DNA of 64,000 bases. Origin: Membranipora membranacea (lineage: Eukaryota > Bryozoa > Gymnolaemata > Cheilostomatida > Membraniporidae). Positions 37,061-50,803 of this stretch are shown piece by piece. A program made the translations under genes and the position numbers. Every line of letters starts with the position of its first letter. Position 1 is the stretch's first letter. The DNA is taken from NCBI GenBank assembly GCA_914767715.1, contig OU612071.1, forward strand, positions 26,657,681 to 26,721,680, given 5' to 3'. The notes beneath the pieces are model-generated. The model did no database searches. It was not told the origin of the DNA and worked only from the letters and a program-made list of their open reading frames with translations.

Positions 37061-38403
37061 GCAGGCTGAGATACTGACACACAAACCCTCTGGTGGCAGC
37101 AGCTGTAACAAACCTGGTACGGCCATTTTCTATTCTTAACCAAAAACCAAACTAACATTAATACAAATAATAAGTCAATATTGAGAGACATATAAGAATT
37201 CGCCTTTTTAAAAGCTATCCTGACCTCTATGATAAAACTCACTAAGGCTTGTAATCATTAACAGGCATACTTAAAGTTTTACTATTGCGTAGTATTATTG
37301 ATGAATTTTCAGAATCCTAGGTTGCACCTAGAATGACTAGTCAATGTGTTGGTCCTGATGTGATTGACAAATCAGAGCCAACATATGGACCTACCTTCGA
37401 TTTATTGTGATTTACCTCCACTGATGTTTGATGCCAAGTTCCGGTGCTGCCAAAATGTCATTTTGAATTGCTTTAAAAATCCTTCAACTATCTCAAATGT
37501 CTTCTCTTTCACTTTCAGATATATTGATGTGAAGAATACATAGAGGAAGAGAGAAGATCACTCCTTAAACCCATTATCACGATGAGAAATATGAGAGTAA
37601 TGTGGGAATCTGTGGCAATATATGAGAATCAAGTGTAAGTCATCACACATCATTCTCTGCTCTAGTAACGGTCTGCAATTAATTGTCATAATATACACTT
37701 CTTTAGGTCTGAATTCTGAGCCTAATGTTATGTAGGAGTCGCTGTGATAATAATTTAAGGGATGCTTGTATTTGGTAAAGCTGAAGCCATGAAGCCATGA
37801 AAAGATCCCCATTGTGCATTGTGGCAAAATACTCACCTAAGCATCCCTTGCTGTTGTTTGATATGGTCAAAGGCGAACCAGCAGCGTCAAGATAGGGAAA
37901 CAATATTCAATTTGTCAATAATGAGGCAGCTGTATTTCAAGCCGTCACAGTAACCTACTGGTGTAAAAGAAAATAGGGGAGGATAACTCTGAAATATAAG
38001 AGGTGTGCAGGTGGCTTCAGTTTGTATTGTTGGCTGACTGTTCTTACTACTAGTCTGCCTTGTGGTCCTGCATGAGCTTCATATTCCGCAATGATTATTT
38101 GGGACACATTTTTATAGATTTACATCTATCTATATTTCCTCATTTTCTGGGTAGTTCTGTGATGAAAATAGTCTGAGAATATCTATTGTTCAACCCTTGA
38201 GCTATGCTAGTTGGTGACGATGAGTTAGCTGTTTTCATTTGGTTTAATGACCTTGGTTCAGTAGGAGTGTCATAGTCATTGAAAACTTAGTTTTCATTGT
38301 TGTTTAAGGAGGGTTTCTCAGTCACAATGATCACTCTCATGGAGTAAGTATTAGTTAGTTTGTGGGAGTCTAGCACTAAAATTTCGCTAGTTCCAAAAGA
38401 GTC
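37061..38403. other. Intergenic, nothing recognised
   Basis: Contains only short frames without motifs (for example 37558-37836, -). Confidence 0.35.
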
Positions 38404-38965
38404 TACATAAAGTAAAGGTGGCCGCTTTAATATACAACAGCTTGTGTCTATTCTCTCTCATGTTGCTACATGAGAAACAATTGGTTTGGTAACGTCTGAA
38501 CTTCCCTTAATATAAGCATAAGAGGTGATCTATAACCCTTCGTGATCACAGATTAACTGGTCGTGGAGATATCTCACGGCTTCAGGAACATGGTCATGCA
38601 GCGTGGGTAAGCAAGATATGTCATGCTTTAATTCAGGGGAGTTAACGTTTAGTATCCTGGCTCTTGAGTTCGCATTGAGTTCGCATTGAGACTATATAAG
38701 GTAAAGGTGACTGCTTGAATATACAACAGCATGTATCTGTTCTCTTTCCTGTTGCTACATGAGGAACAATTTGTTTGGTAACGTCTGAACTTCCCTTAAT
38801 ATAAGCATTAGAGGTGATCTATAACCCTAATGATCACAGATTCACTAGTCGTGGATATCTCACGGCTTGAAGAACATGGTCATACAGATGGGTAAGCAAG
38901 ATATGTCGTGCTTTAATTCAGGGGAGTTAACGTTTAGTATCCTGGCTCTTGAGTTGGGATTGAGT
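38404..38965 (+). repeat. Tandem duplication of about 290 bp
   Basis: The unit containing 'ggtaacgtctgaacttccct' and 'gatatctcacggctt' occurs twice, starting near 38404 and 38695, at about 90% similarity by eye. Each copy ends 'cctggctcttgagtt'. Confidence 0.85.
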
Positions 38966-41827
38966 AAGCTCTTCCAAAGTCGCTGACTGGCTGACGTGTT
39001 TCAGGTAGTTAGTCGTGTGGTTAGCAAGTAATGTATTAATGCATTAATCTAGGGCCAGTTATAGAAAGTAATCAGTAACCACCCAGCATCTCATTGTTGT
39101 ATTCTACCTAGGTAGTAAGAAGGATAAGTATGTGGGCTTTAACCTGGGACCTGACCGTTTAGCCTGTGTTTGGGTGTCGTATCACTTAGGCGGTTGTTGT
39201 CTGGTTGGCAAGCTAATTTCGTAATGAGTCTACAGATCAGCTAAAGTATTCAAATTCACCCGAACTTCAAAACTTAATTATGCTCAACTTGAACTACTTG
39301 CAATATATATATTGGTTTGTCAATCTCTAGTAGCTGTGAAATTGAGTTCATCCTCTGGTATTTCCCCATTGATTTTTTGAAGCTTTTATGACTGGGAGTC
39401 TAATACATAACTAAGACACAGAGTTAACCACAGTTTCATTGTTACTCCGAGCCGAGGTCTACAGTTGAACTGCAAATGGCAAAAGCGAAGCATACGGGTG
39501 TTTGATGTACATTGATTTGCTATTGATTCAAGGTCCAAGCCCGTCTAGATTTTGAGCAAGCATGTTGAATTAGATAAAAAATTCCCATCAGCAAACCCTA
39601 GCGCAACGGGGTCAGTTCAAGGCTACTAGTGATCAGCTTTACACACACAAACATACCTTGAATATTTATTACAGCCACTTCACAAAAACATTACGGCTCT
39701 GTATTCAGTCCTAAAGGAGTGGATATATGATAATTAATACTAGGACTGCTACTAGAGTAGACTTTGATTGTGATGATTTACACGTACAGCTTGTATATTC
39801 CCACTGTCCACACCTTGAAGCTTTCAAGTTTTCATCTTTGTTACCACTATCTCATAACTAATGTTATCTGAAAGTTATGTTGTGTTAAGAAGTTATGTTT
39901 ATAGAAACAAGACCAGTGTAGGAGCATCAATACCTGGTACCTGGTACACACACCTCCTTTGCAGCTACTACAAGTTGCGAAAATAGCATGTGATGATAAA
40001 CTACTATTTACAGTTCTTCACATCCTGTGAATTGAATTTTGAAAATCAAACTCTTTTTGAATTTTGAAAAGTTTTCTGATCTACTCATTCCTGTTTATTA
40101 TTTTTTGAGACTTAATTTCACCTCAAAGTATTGCTTCTCTACAAATAAACACACTGTAACACCATCGATATCCATTATCTGTTAGATATGATTGTAATCA
40201 GACCATAAGAAGCTGGCCATGCTGTACTCCGTGACAAGTAGGTAATCATAATGCGATAAAGTCAGCAGCTACAATATTAACTATCATAACTTGTTGCCTG
40301 GTCATCACCTATTTATACCACTCAGCAAAGATGGAATAAGCCTCATGTGAATCGAGTTGGATTGGATGGTCTATGAAGTCTGAAATTTACATCATATATA
40401 ATATAATAATACTTGTATCGAAAAGCTTCTCTTCACCTAAATGGGTACAACAATGACCACAGGACACAGGTGACTTAATCTGATAGTCCAATTAAATTGA
40501 TACCAACACTATGAGACACTATGTTACCCTATGACTTGCCAGTGACTCAGTGAAATCACCAGACAATTATTTGAGCATAGATTCGATAATCATTGTTTAT
40601 CATTTGTCCTGGCATGGTGGTGATGGGATTTAGCTCCCCATGTGTTGAAGAAAGACAAATCCTTTGCTAATAACAACTGATTTTATTCAAAACAACTCCA
40701 TTTCTAGAAAGTAGAATGAGAAAAGGAGTAGATCTGCACTTAAAAGAGTAGAGCTGGCAGTCATGTACGATGTTCAAACCAATGGCGGCAGCTAAGAATA
40801 AAGCTAGTATCATTAGAAGTATGGAGTATGTTGTAGTAAAGGCTATGGATTGGTTTAAGATCTAAGCTTTTTCTCGGGTCATGAATAGCCTTTTCCGCGG
40901 CTACTTTTTTGTTATACGGGGTCTCAACCTAAACAAAGGGTAGCTGCGTGACAAGGCTATGAAAACTTTACTTACTACGTTACTTATTATATACTCTATA
41001 CAACTCTAAGGTGTTCCCCAGCTAGAATGGGAGCCGCCACTACGTATCTTTTTGCTTCTCCCAACAAACAACCAACCAACAAATCTAACCATTGACTTTC
41101 ATTTTATTCTTTACTAATGTCATTCAAGGAGTTAAAGTCTCTAACTCCTTGTGTCATTGCACTTCTCAGTTTGATCAAATTGTAGTTATGCAAACTGAGG
41201 AAGTAGAATGGACTCTACCTGATTCTACCAAATTCTACTTTTGCCTCCTATGAAAAAAATACTTTGGAATGTTATCGACATGTTGAGGTAATCAAGTACA
41301 AGCATTTCTGGTTTTCACACCTTTCTGACCCTGTGGACAGCAATTGAGAAGAAAGAGTATTGTAACATCTGTTTGAAAACGTTGTGGTTTTAGGATTATT
41401 TTTGCCTTTTTTATACAACAAAAATCACAAGGTTCCCGATGATTAAGAGTCATCTTCCTAGTATGTATGTGAGGACAACTCCATGAAAGTTTAATTGACA
41501 AAGCGGAATAAATATAATACTCTACAAAACTATCAATGTCTTGTGTCAAAGGTCGCTGACTCAACCGTTGACCCCTCTCAATCAAGTAAAACCTGAAATT
41601 GTTTTGATGTGTTGAGTATCTCTGCTGGAAGCTGGCCAATCATGTTGGCTGCTGACTGTTGGAGTAAGAGGGTGATGTTGTAGGGTGAGTAATCTGAAGA
41701 GATAACAAGCACAGATACTACTATGATAAATAGTATTGATATAATATTGATTCAAATATCGAACACTATTATTCAGCTAATGAACAAGCCGCCCCAGCTT
41801 CACAAAAACAAAAAAAGCGAGCAGAAT
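38966..41827. other. Intergenic, no gene recognised
   Basis: No exon could be supported. A 115-codon frame (41292-41639, -) lacks family motifs. The only structured item is the small hairpin at 41118-41158. Confidence 0.35.
41118..41158. repeat. 27-bp hairpin with 7-bp flanking repeats
   Basis: CAAGGAGTTA (41125-41134) pairs with TAACTCCTTG (41142-41151). TGTCATT flanks the unit at 41118-41124 and 41152-41158. Confidence 0.75.
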
Positions 41828-42242
41828 TTAAGTGCGTCTTGTGATCTTGACGTGGAAATTCTTTGGAGATCTGATAAGACCAGGTTTCTGTTGATCTTCC
41901 ATATCTGTGAAGCCTTGAGGCACCTCAAATGTGAAATTCTGTAACATCTCAACAAGAAATATGATGAGCTCTATCCCTGCTATCTGTTTCCCAGGGCATG
42001 CTCTTTTACCTAACGGTCAATCAAAGTAAATAATTAAACACCCTTAAATGGTTTTAAAAATACTGTCCTATTTCTAGGAATATTTCAAAATCTCCCAAAA
42101 TCTTTGTGTCAGCTTTGTGAGTGCGGCAGGTTATCATCAATGGAGCGGTTGGTAAGTTTGAATCTCAGAGGAAGAACAAGTGGATAGGTTCTCATACCGT
42201 TAGAGAATGGTAAGAAGTGATCACCATGCTGTAGAAGTTCTC
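41828..42242 (-). CDS. Cytochrome P450, C-terminal exons (partial gene)
   Basis: Two exons join in phase: 42198-42242 and 41828-42009 (stop at 41828-41830). Together they carry the P450 heme-binding signature FxxGxRxCxG as FSNGKRACPG, whose cysteine ligates the heme iron, preceded by HGDHFLPF and followed by an L-helix like AGIELIIFLVEMLQ and a typical tail (GLIRSPKNFHVKITRR). P450s are membrane-bound monooxygenases. The I-helix and ExxR regions were not found between here and the INTS8 3' end, so this is either a fragment or a gene whose other exons I missed. The 45-bp exon start relies on a weak acceptor. Confidence 0.8.
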
Positions 42243-42588
42243 CTTTAGCACATCATAATGGACCTGCTCAAGAATTTTTTGTCTAGAGTTGCATCAAATG
42301 AAGATCACCCCTGCCAATCATCAATCCTTTAATAACACAGTGACTGTACTCCTCCCTACATGATAACAGTGAACAAATTCACCTTATGTATTATGCTATT
42401 GGTTTTATGCATGGTCTTATGTGTCATTTGTGACTTTATCAGCAATTAAAATAGATAAATATATATCGTAGCTCGAAAATATTTAGATAGCAGTAGTTAG
42501 TAAAAAGTAAGAATAAGCCTTGGATTGGATTGTATACAATGAGATAATCCTACACTAAAGTAAGTAAGGAACTAACTAGAAGACTTAC

Positions 42589-42762
42589 CGGAGTAAGCAT
42601 GTTGTACTGAGTGATTGTCACTGTGATGAGTGACGCCATGACACTTATATACATAATAAGCAGCAGTGCGATAACCCTGAGGGGTTTATTCCTGTAGATA
42701 TGAGGTAAACTAGCTGCCTTCTCAGAGAACTCACCCGCCAACTGGATCAACCCCGACAGAGT
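42589..42762 (-). CDS. Internal exon of an unidentified membrane protein
   Basis: A 58-codon phase-0 exon with clean borders (TCACAG|ACT ... CCG|GTAAGT). It begins TLSGLIQLAGEFSEKA and carries one strongly hydrophobic segment, RVIALLLIMYISVMASLITV, likely membrane-spanning. Its frame does not continue into the P450 exons. Partners were not found. Confidence 0.5.
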
Positions 42763-43174
42763 CTGTGAAGATATAATGTGAGATTAGTATATAAGGCATT
42801 AACATGTAGGTGATACCCTGGACACCTTACCTCATATCAGGGTTCTAAAATAGGACAAAAAATCTAACTAACCAAAGGAAAGTGTACTGCAGCCAATAAA
42901 TCTTCAGAAAATAGCTCATTTATACCGTGTGTAGATCTTCAATACAATTATTTTGGTCCTGAGTTCAACTTTAAATTTTAGGATCAGATAAGAAATGTAA
43001 CTGTAGTCACTGCTACTGACTACTTTGCTGTTCATCTACTTCTACTTGTTTGTTCAGTGGAAAGGTCGAAATACTCTATATGATGAATATCAGAACATGA
43101 GCATTAACATACAGCACAAGAACCTCTCCGTCTGTAGTAACCATAGACTATGGTAGTAACAGTATGTACCAGTC

Positions 43175-43292
43175 TCAGTTTGAAATCTCTTTGAGTAGAA
43201 GTCGGACCTTTGCACTATCCAGAGTTTGACCAACTTTACGGTAGATTCTCTCTATATCCACCTTAGCAGGCTGCCCAGCCTGAGAATCTACC
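43175..43292 (-). CDS. Terminal exon of an unidentified gene
   Basis: Begins after AACAG| with one base completing a split codon, then 38 codons and a stop. The segment KVDIERIYRKVGQTLDSAKV is charged and probably helical. No family recognised; it could belong with the 42589-42762 exon only through alternative splicing. Confidence 0.4.
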
Positions 43293-44460
43293 CTGTTTGC
43301 AGTATGTGGATAGTTTCTTGTTTGCATCTTCAGTCATACCCCGTCTGATGTTATCCACAAACCATCGCCCACCACTTCTTCTAACATTATTTCATCCATA
43401 TATTAGGTGAACCCAAGCCAACGCTAGGCAAGTCCAAGATCAGGAGATCGACTGATTCTACCTCTGTTATATTCAATATTTATGTTTCTAGTGACTAGGC
43501 CTAGGCACTATCGAGGAAATAAACTCACTTGACTATAAATCTTAGGGACTAGAAATTCTCCCAAAAAAGTCATGATGTAACTGAATCATCAAGCTTGATC
43601 ATGTTGCAATGTTTATTCATTCAGTTGAATCATACAGGATGTCTGTAATCACACACTTGACATGTGTAAACTATGATGTTTTAGGATTTGTCATAGATGC
43701 TAAGGTAAATAAGGATTCCTGACTTTATTACCTGACTCTGAGATGATAAGCTAAATCTATTATGAATAGATAGATATAATTTGAAACCATGTCAAATATC
43801 TGTGAAAGCGCCACTAAACTTATAGTTGCCAGGTTGGCGTTCGTTTGTGTGCATCATTTTAGTTTAAGTTATCATTAAAATTGAGGAGGAGAAATCAGTT
43901 CTGTGTAAAACAAAAGTTGTACCCCTTCGGTTGATCATAATCACTTGATGCAGGAGTCAAACTAAGACCAAGTGAGTCGTTGTGTGTCAAATATTTTATG
44001 AGTTGCATCTCATTAGGCATTCCAACCACTCTTAAATGTTTAACTCAAACATTTTGGCAACATTGTTGATTTTAAAAAAGGCATAAAATGAAATGATGTT
44101 TATTTTACTTCAACTCAATTTATTCTTCATTACTGCATGTCACACAAATAACGTACACTTATAGTATACAATCTACGAGGGTCGTTTTTACGGAACACCA
44201 GCAAGTATTTTGGACATTCATCTGAAGAATAATTTGTGATGACAGTATACATACACACAGAGTTTTAGAGGATCTAGTTCTGTGTTTTGGGACATTGGGG
44301 ATATTTGGGACTGCTGAAGATTCCTTAACTGCAATGTGTAGACCATCGATAGGTAGATATAATGGAATACCTACAGCCATGAGATTAGACTAGCTCTCTA
44401 AGTTTTGTTCTTCTCTCTAACTTACCCAACTAAACATTTAATCATTTCACTCACTTTCCC
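43293..44460. other. INTS8 3' flank, nothing recognised
   Basis: Non-coding sequence downstream of the INTS8 stop on the minus strand. A 73-codon frame at 44159-44380 (-) has no motif. Confidence 0.35.
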
Positions 44461-47400
44461 TCAGCAGTATTGCTTGGCTAACAAGCGGAAGAACTTAGAT
44501 TTTCTATTAGTTTTAACAGTCTGTAGAATTGAATCTGGATTGTTACTGTTTATTTCTGGGTTTCCCATCAGCTGGATCTAAAAGCAAATTAGATGATCAC
44601 CATTTATAACATACATGAATAGAAAACAAAAACTGTGGATTTTCACAAATAAGTTGCATTACATCCAAGAAACAAGTTGAAGTACAGTTTTGGTTGAAGA
44701 AATTCAACACAACAGAAATGCAAAAATTGAGAATGGAGGCCGCGTCAGACACGGTGATGAAGAGACCTACAGCATTTACCCAATTCAATTCAACTGTCTT
44801 GTTGTTTTAGTCAGCAGTTAATGATAAAACCAGCAGTGAGAGGACAGGCAGAGCTGACTGACTTACCAGTTTCTGTTTTTTATCCAGCTCTCCTCTTCTA
44901 TCATGTAAGTCTGTGTTAAGAGCAGCTAAGGAATATAAGTATCCTATGTGCTGCCCGATTATATAACTCACAGCCATCAATCTCGAGGCTTGGATGTATG
45001 ATAAGCATTTGATCTACTAACACGATTGAATTTGAGGTATAATATTAGAAGGTAGTAATTAGTAATTATATATGATACCCAGTGCTGTCTCCTGATACAT
45101 TGAGCAGTCAGATATGAGATGGTGTGGGGAGGGAGGGGGGTTTGGTGATGACGTTGTGTTATTAAAGGATACGTATGAGGAATTCTATGATGTCTGTATC
45201 ATAGAAGCAGTCATAGTATATATCCATACCATCCTGACAATGCTTCTCTTGTATGTACTTAAATATGGCGATATGATCTGGCTGTTCAAAGAACTGAGAT
45301 AATACGGCGGCTTGAGTGAAACATTTCAGCTGCATACAGCATTTAACTAGCCTTGTGTAAACCTGTCAGGAAAATAGAACATCATCACCAACAAGATCTC
45401 TGATTGTAAAAACAGAGCAATCTGACTTCCATGCAACAACTACGAACACTATATTTGTTTACCAAATATGGAGCTGCGGAGCATTTTCATCCCAATTGAT
45501 ACAAGAAAAAGTTACATATATCCCTATTGATTCAGCTTCTATTTAGATTTTAGCCAGACAATAATATGAAAGCTGTAATAAGGTAAGTGTTATATTGACA
45601 TTACCACAGCATCGAATACTCAATAAGGTATGGGCTGCATGAAGTGATTACTGGATACGCTGGCAGACTGTAGATAATAATTCAGTGCATCCTGGTAATT
45701 ACCGACAGCTGAAATAAATAAAAATATATATAATATATAATTAAATATAACTCTATAATCTTGAGAAATTGAAACTTGACCTGGAGCAACACATCTCAAG
45801 CCAGAATATTGAATGAAATGTTTGATATATTCCTGCAAGTAAAACTCAAATTGTGAGGTTAGAGTCATCAATGAGCGGCTAGGTCTCTCATAACCACATC
45901 AACATGAATATATGTGCAAAGTGTAAACCAAGGAGTACTCCTTGATATATCCCTACCAAACTGTATCTCAGCGTAAGTCTTTAGCCATGTTCCATGTAAA
46001 GGGTTGATTGTAAGAGCATGTTGTACTAGTTGTATCATCACTTCTTTTATTTACACCTCATCAAGCGGTAGTCTGAAATTATCAATAAACATCTGATGAC
46101 TTTCTCATGTACAGTGCTGCTATTTATTTATACGCTGAATTGTGGTTAGTATACATAACAAGAAATATGTCTAGGAGAGAGATAGACCTAGCTCTGAAAA
46201 GACTTAGTACAGCATTGATGATAACACTTGTCTCAGTTCAGCTAATCATTGTGTCAGTCCCGTGATTCATTTTAAGACTAGTTGCTGTCATATGGCTGCC
46301 ACTGAGATGAGTCTGCGTCAACAAATGGTTTTTACAGACTACAGATGTATGCTGGTGTGCAATATGCATTATATCTTTCTCCACTCATCTTTTGCAAAAA
46401 TGAGAAATTCCAAAGTAATGCAAACGTTTATCAGCTGCCTTGCATACTGAAATGTGGGAAATAGTATGAGTGTGCAGCATGATTCCAAATACAACAGTAA
46501 AGATTAAAATATACTTCTGTCCTAGTTTCTTATCCTGTGAGTCGCTTATTGGTAAGATCAATGCTGACCATTGGGCAAATTACACGAGACCATGCCAGAC
46601 AACTTCGAGTGGTAAAAATGACGGCACCCTGCGTGCACAATAACTCCCTAAAACACATCTAGTAATCCACAGACACCCCTTGATTAATAAATTCCGGATC
46701 TACACATAGTGCTCACAGTTAAGTTGAGATGAACACACAAATAGGTAAATTGAGTGAAAGCATTATAACTTCCGATCAGAAAACGACCACATAGTTGGAT
46801 GAATAGCATGTCCGCTGTGTTGTCTTCTCATGTATCATGAGGAGGCAAAACCCAGTCCGGCAATAATTTGATCTCTACATGGGTAATAAAGGAGCCTAAT
46901 GTATTACTTCAGTGAAGGCGACTCTGGTGTCATGTAGAGATGACAGATACTCCCAATCTTTAGATAATAGTAGATACACACTCCATCACAAGGCTATCAT
47001 GTGGATAAACATCTGAAATCAGTCAAAAGGTTCATCAGATAAAACTAATAAAAAGTACAGCAAACATAAAGAAGAAGATCGCTGTTCTTCTCAAAATAGA
47101 AGATATCCATTTTTATATGATGAATACTACATGGTATGATAAGTGCTGTTTATTGGTTTCCCTATAAATCAGTGGAGCTCTATAGAGACCTAAAAATTGG
47201 TTGTTGTGAATCAGATCATGCTTAGAAGGTTATAGGGAACACAATCATCTCAGTTTTTCGGTTGTCGCTAAATACACAACATGATAATAGCCTTATTGTA
47301 CTTGTAATCCAGTCGTCATTGTTCCAAGAAGTGAAATTGACTGAGCTAGATTCTAATGTCTCAACTCACCTAGTCGACTCTGAGTGAGTGCAGACAGGAT

Positions 47401-47723
47401 TTCACCTTCTTATCTATGTCAGATAAAGCTGCAGTGTTAGCGCCGCGGTGAGTCTTAGATAGTAGAAGGTTAGAGTAGAGAATCTCCCAGCATTTTATCT
47501 TAGCTATCTTACCTGATATATCACGTATTGTCTTATCAGCAGCTGTCAGTAGGGATACTGCCTGGTCGTCATCCTACAGAGACAATCAGAACTTATACTG
47601 AATTACAGCTACAGTAACACCAAACAGGTTCTTCATACTATATGTGATGTTGATATTTTGACTCACAAGAAAGATAATATCGTTTGATTCATAAACATAA
47701 TAATGTCCACTATATAAGTACAG

Positions 47724-48706
47724 TGCACAGTACAGTACAGTGCACATTACAATGCACAGTACAGTGCGCAGTACAGTGCACAGTACAGTGCACAGTACAT
47801 TGCACAGTACAGTGCACAGTACAGTGCACAGTACAGTGCACAGTACAGTGCACAGTACAGTGCACAGTACAGTGCACAGTACAGTGCACAGTACAGTACA
47901 CAGTACAGTACACAGTACAGTACACAGTACAGTACAGTACACAGTACAGTACACAGTACAGTACACAGTACAGTACAGTACAGTGCACAGTACAGTGCAC
48001 AGTACAGTGCACAGTGCACAGTACAGTGCACAGTACAGTGCACAGTGCACAGTACAGTGCACAGTACAGTGCACAGTACAGTGCACAGTACAGTACACAG
48101 TACAGTACAGTACACAGTACAGTACACAGTACAGTACACAGTACAGTACACAGTACAGTACACAGTACAGTACACAGTACAGTACACAGTACAGTACACA
48201 GTACAGTACACAGTACAGTACACAGTACAGTACACAGTACAGTACACAGTACAGTACACAGTACAGTACACAGTACAGTACACAGTACAGTACACAGTAC
48301 AGTACACAGTACAGTACACAGTACAGTACACAGTACAGTACACAGTACAGTACACAGTACAGTACACAGTACAGTACACAGTACAGTACACAGTACAGTA
48401 CACAGTACAGTACACAGTACAGTACACAGTACAGTACACAGTACAGTACACAGTACAGTACACAGTACAGTACACAGTACAGTACACAGTACAGTACACA
48501 GTACAGTACACAGTACAGTACACAGTACAGTACACAGTACAGTACACAGTACAGTACACAGTACAGTACACAGTACAGTACACAGTACAGTACAGTACAC
48601 AGTACAGTACAGTGCACAGTACAGTGCACAGTACAGTGCACAGTACAGTGCGCAGTACAGTGCGCAGTACAGTGCACAGTACAGTGCACAGTACAGTACA
48701 CAGTAC
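47724..48706. repeat. About 1 kb array of the 12-bp unit ACAGTACAGTAC and variants
   Basis: Perfect 12-bp period in the centre (48080-48600), with GTGC and shorter variants at both ends. GTAC is self-complementary, so the array can fold on itself. It lies in the INTS8 intron directly after exon 48702-48809, and the last coding bases (CTGTACT|GTGTAC) are already repeat sequence. Frames of 250-400 codons here are artefacts. Confidence 0.97.
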
Positions 48707-50516
48707 AGATGAGCTCTTTAGCCTTAGCTATGAGAACATAAGCACATACTGTAGTCAGTCCTCGTTTCAGCTCATTAAACAATCTGTCTAAATCTTTGGG
48801 TAACTTCCACTGAAATATTAAACCTAGCTTTGAGAATAACCCATGCAGCTATGTGATTTATTTAAACAAAACTGAGGAAGCAAATATCTCATGATATATC
48901 CATGAAAGACGTAAGAGGTATTTTTATTGTTTGCTCGAAAGATACAGCATACTTACAATATCAGTGACTATGCTCAGGTTGGCAGATGAGTTGATCTTAC
49001 AGAGTAGAGCCCAGATCTTATCAGCATCATAAGTCAGTACTAGTGAGCATTCATGTGAGTCATAACCTTCTACTTCTACAAACATACAAATGTACACACA
49101 TCCATACACAGCTGTAGGGTAATTAACTCTCTACTGTATAAATACTCAGATGATCAAATAACATTACAGTTGTCTCCTTTTTTGGCAAAGATACACAACC
49201 CCTAGCAAGCAGCATTACTGTTCAGTGATGTAACTTGTTGAACAAAAACCAATGGTAGACTCTTGAATAGGTAGATTTGCATTTGCTGCTCTACTTTTGA
49301 TACTGTATGGACAGAGACAATGACACAAAACCAGATTATGAAACCTACAGTATCAAAAGTCATTCAGTCAATCTCAATAACGAATCAACAACTAAAAATA
49401 GTGGAGGTCCCCTATCACTACAGCATCTTATTGTATGTAGGTAAAATATCCTGCAGCTTAATGCAAGCCAATATATGAGGTCCCTGTCACTGCAGCTCTG
49501 GCCTTGTAGTTGCATGCTTCAAGCTGGATTATGGATATACTAATGGCCATATCCTGTTAATAGTGCAGTCACCGCCAAAAATCATCATCAACTGGTGGTA
49601 GAGGCGCTTGATAATAATCAAAAGCTACAACCAAAATATATAAATAGCGGATATTGAGGTTTACCTAATAGAGATGAAGCAGCGCAGGGGGGGGGGAGGT
49701 AACATTCATCGGCTCATCAGCTCTGTGAGACTCTAGTATAGAACCATACATAAATCTGATAGTTTCCTGACTCAGTAATAAATCTCTAACATCATCGCCC
49801 TCCATCTCGAGCAGATAAACTAAGTATGACTCTATATTCTTCTGTTTTGTTCTACTCGCCTTCTCGCTGGCTGCAGCTAGGGCCTAAAGTATTGAAGTGG
49901 AGCTATTTAATTGCATTGTTATGTTATGTTCTGGTATGGCTTTTTATCTAGAAAGTTAGCTGTTTCTACTATAGATAACTGAGATAGAAAACAAGATACT
50001 CCCCAAGATGATAGAGAGAAATTTCCGTACTCCCCTGCCCCTTTATACCCGAACATACAGAGAGGTATCAAGTGAGACGCCTAACAAGTATATGGATGTG
50101 GGCCTGATATCTATTAGTGGCGACATTTAATGTAAGCATATATATTTGTATAACAGCTCAATTAATCTAATTTCTTCAATATAGTTAAAACATTCAGTGT
50201 GACTCTGTTCTGATAAGTTTAGAGCCAGCACAACAGCTCCAGTCTGCTGACATACTCACCTGTACTAAATGTTTACTTCTGCTCCCAATCAGAGACTCTT
50301 TGCTGACCATGAATAGATAGGGATCTGCTCTCCTTGTATACAGAGCACAACATATACAGTCAAGCTCCATGTGTAGTAAGTTAAAACTGAAAATACATAT
50401 ATAATTCGTTGAGACACAAAATGTCATACTTAGATGTGTGATATGATTTGACCACCAAATGAAGCAAGGAGTTTCCACTGTATAGCAAAAACTCGTCAGA
50501 ATCAGCATTAACCATG

Positions 50517-50803
50517 ATTGTCTGATTGTCTGACACACATGATTGTCTGACACACATGATTGTCTGACACACATGATTGTCTGACACACATGATTGTCTG
50601 ACACACATGATTGTCTGACACACATGATTGTCTGACACACATGATTGTCTGACACACATGATTGTCTGATTGTCTGACACACATGATTGTCTGACACACA
50701 TGATTGTCTGACACACATGATTGTCTGACACACATGATTGTCTGACACACATGATTGTCTGACACACATGATTGTCTGACACACATGATTGTCTGACACA
50801 CAA
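50517..50803. repeat. 16-17-bp minisatellite in INTS8 intron
   Basis: About 18 copies of 'acacacatgattgtctg', with occasional 8-bp partial copies 'attgtctg'. It starts about 40 bp downstream of the exon 50844-50953 donor. Confidence 0.95.

Noticed and set aside
41292-41639. 115-codon minus-strand frame downstream of the P450 stop
   Set aside because: No family motif and no splice link to the P450 exons.
46908-47012. Frameshift in an INTS8 exon (frame ending in ECVSTII)
   Set aside because: An alternative frame keeps phase 0 at both ends and aligns without gaps to the known protein, leaving one in-frame TGA rather than an indel.
47586-48791. Six overlapping frames of 248-398 codons with TVHS/YCVL-type repeats
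   Set aside because: They are readings of the 12-bp ACAGTACAGTAC array in all frames.
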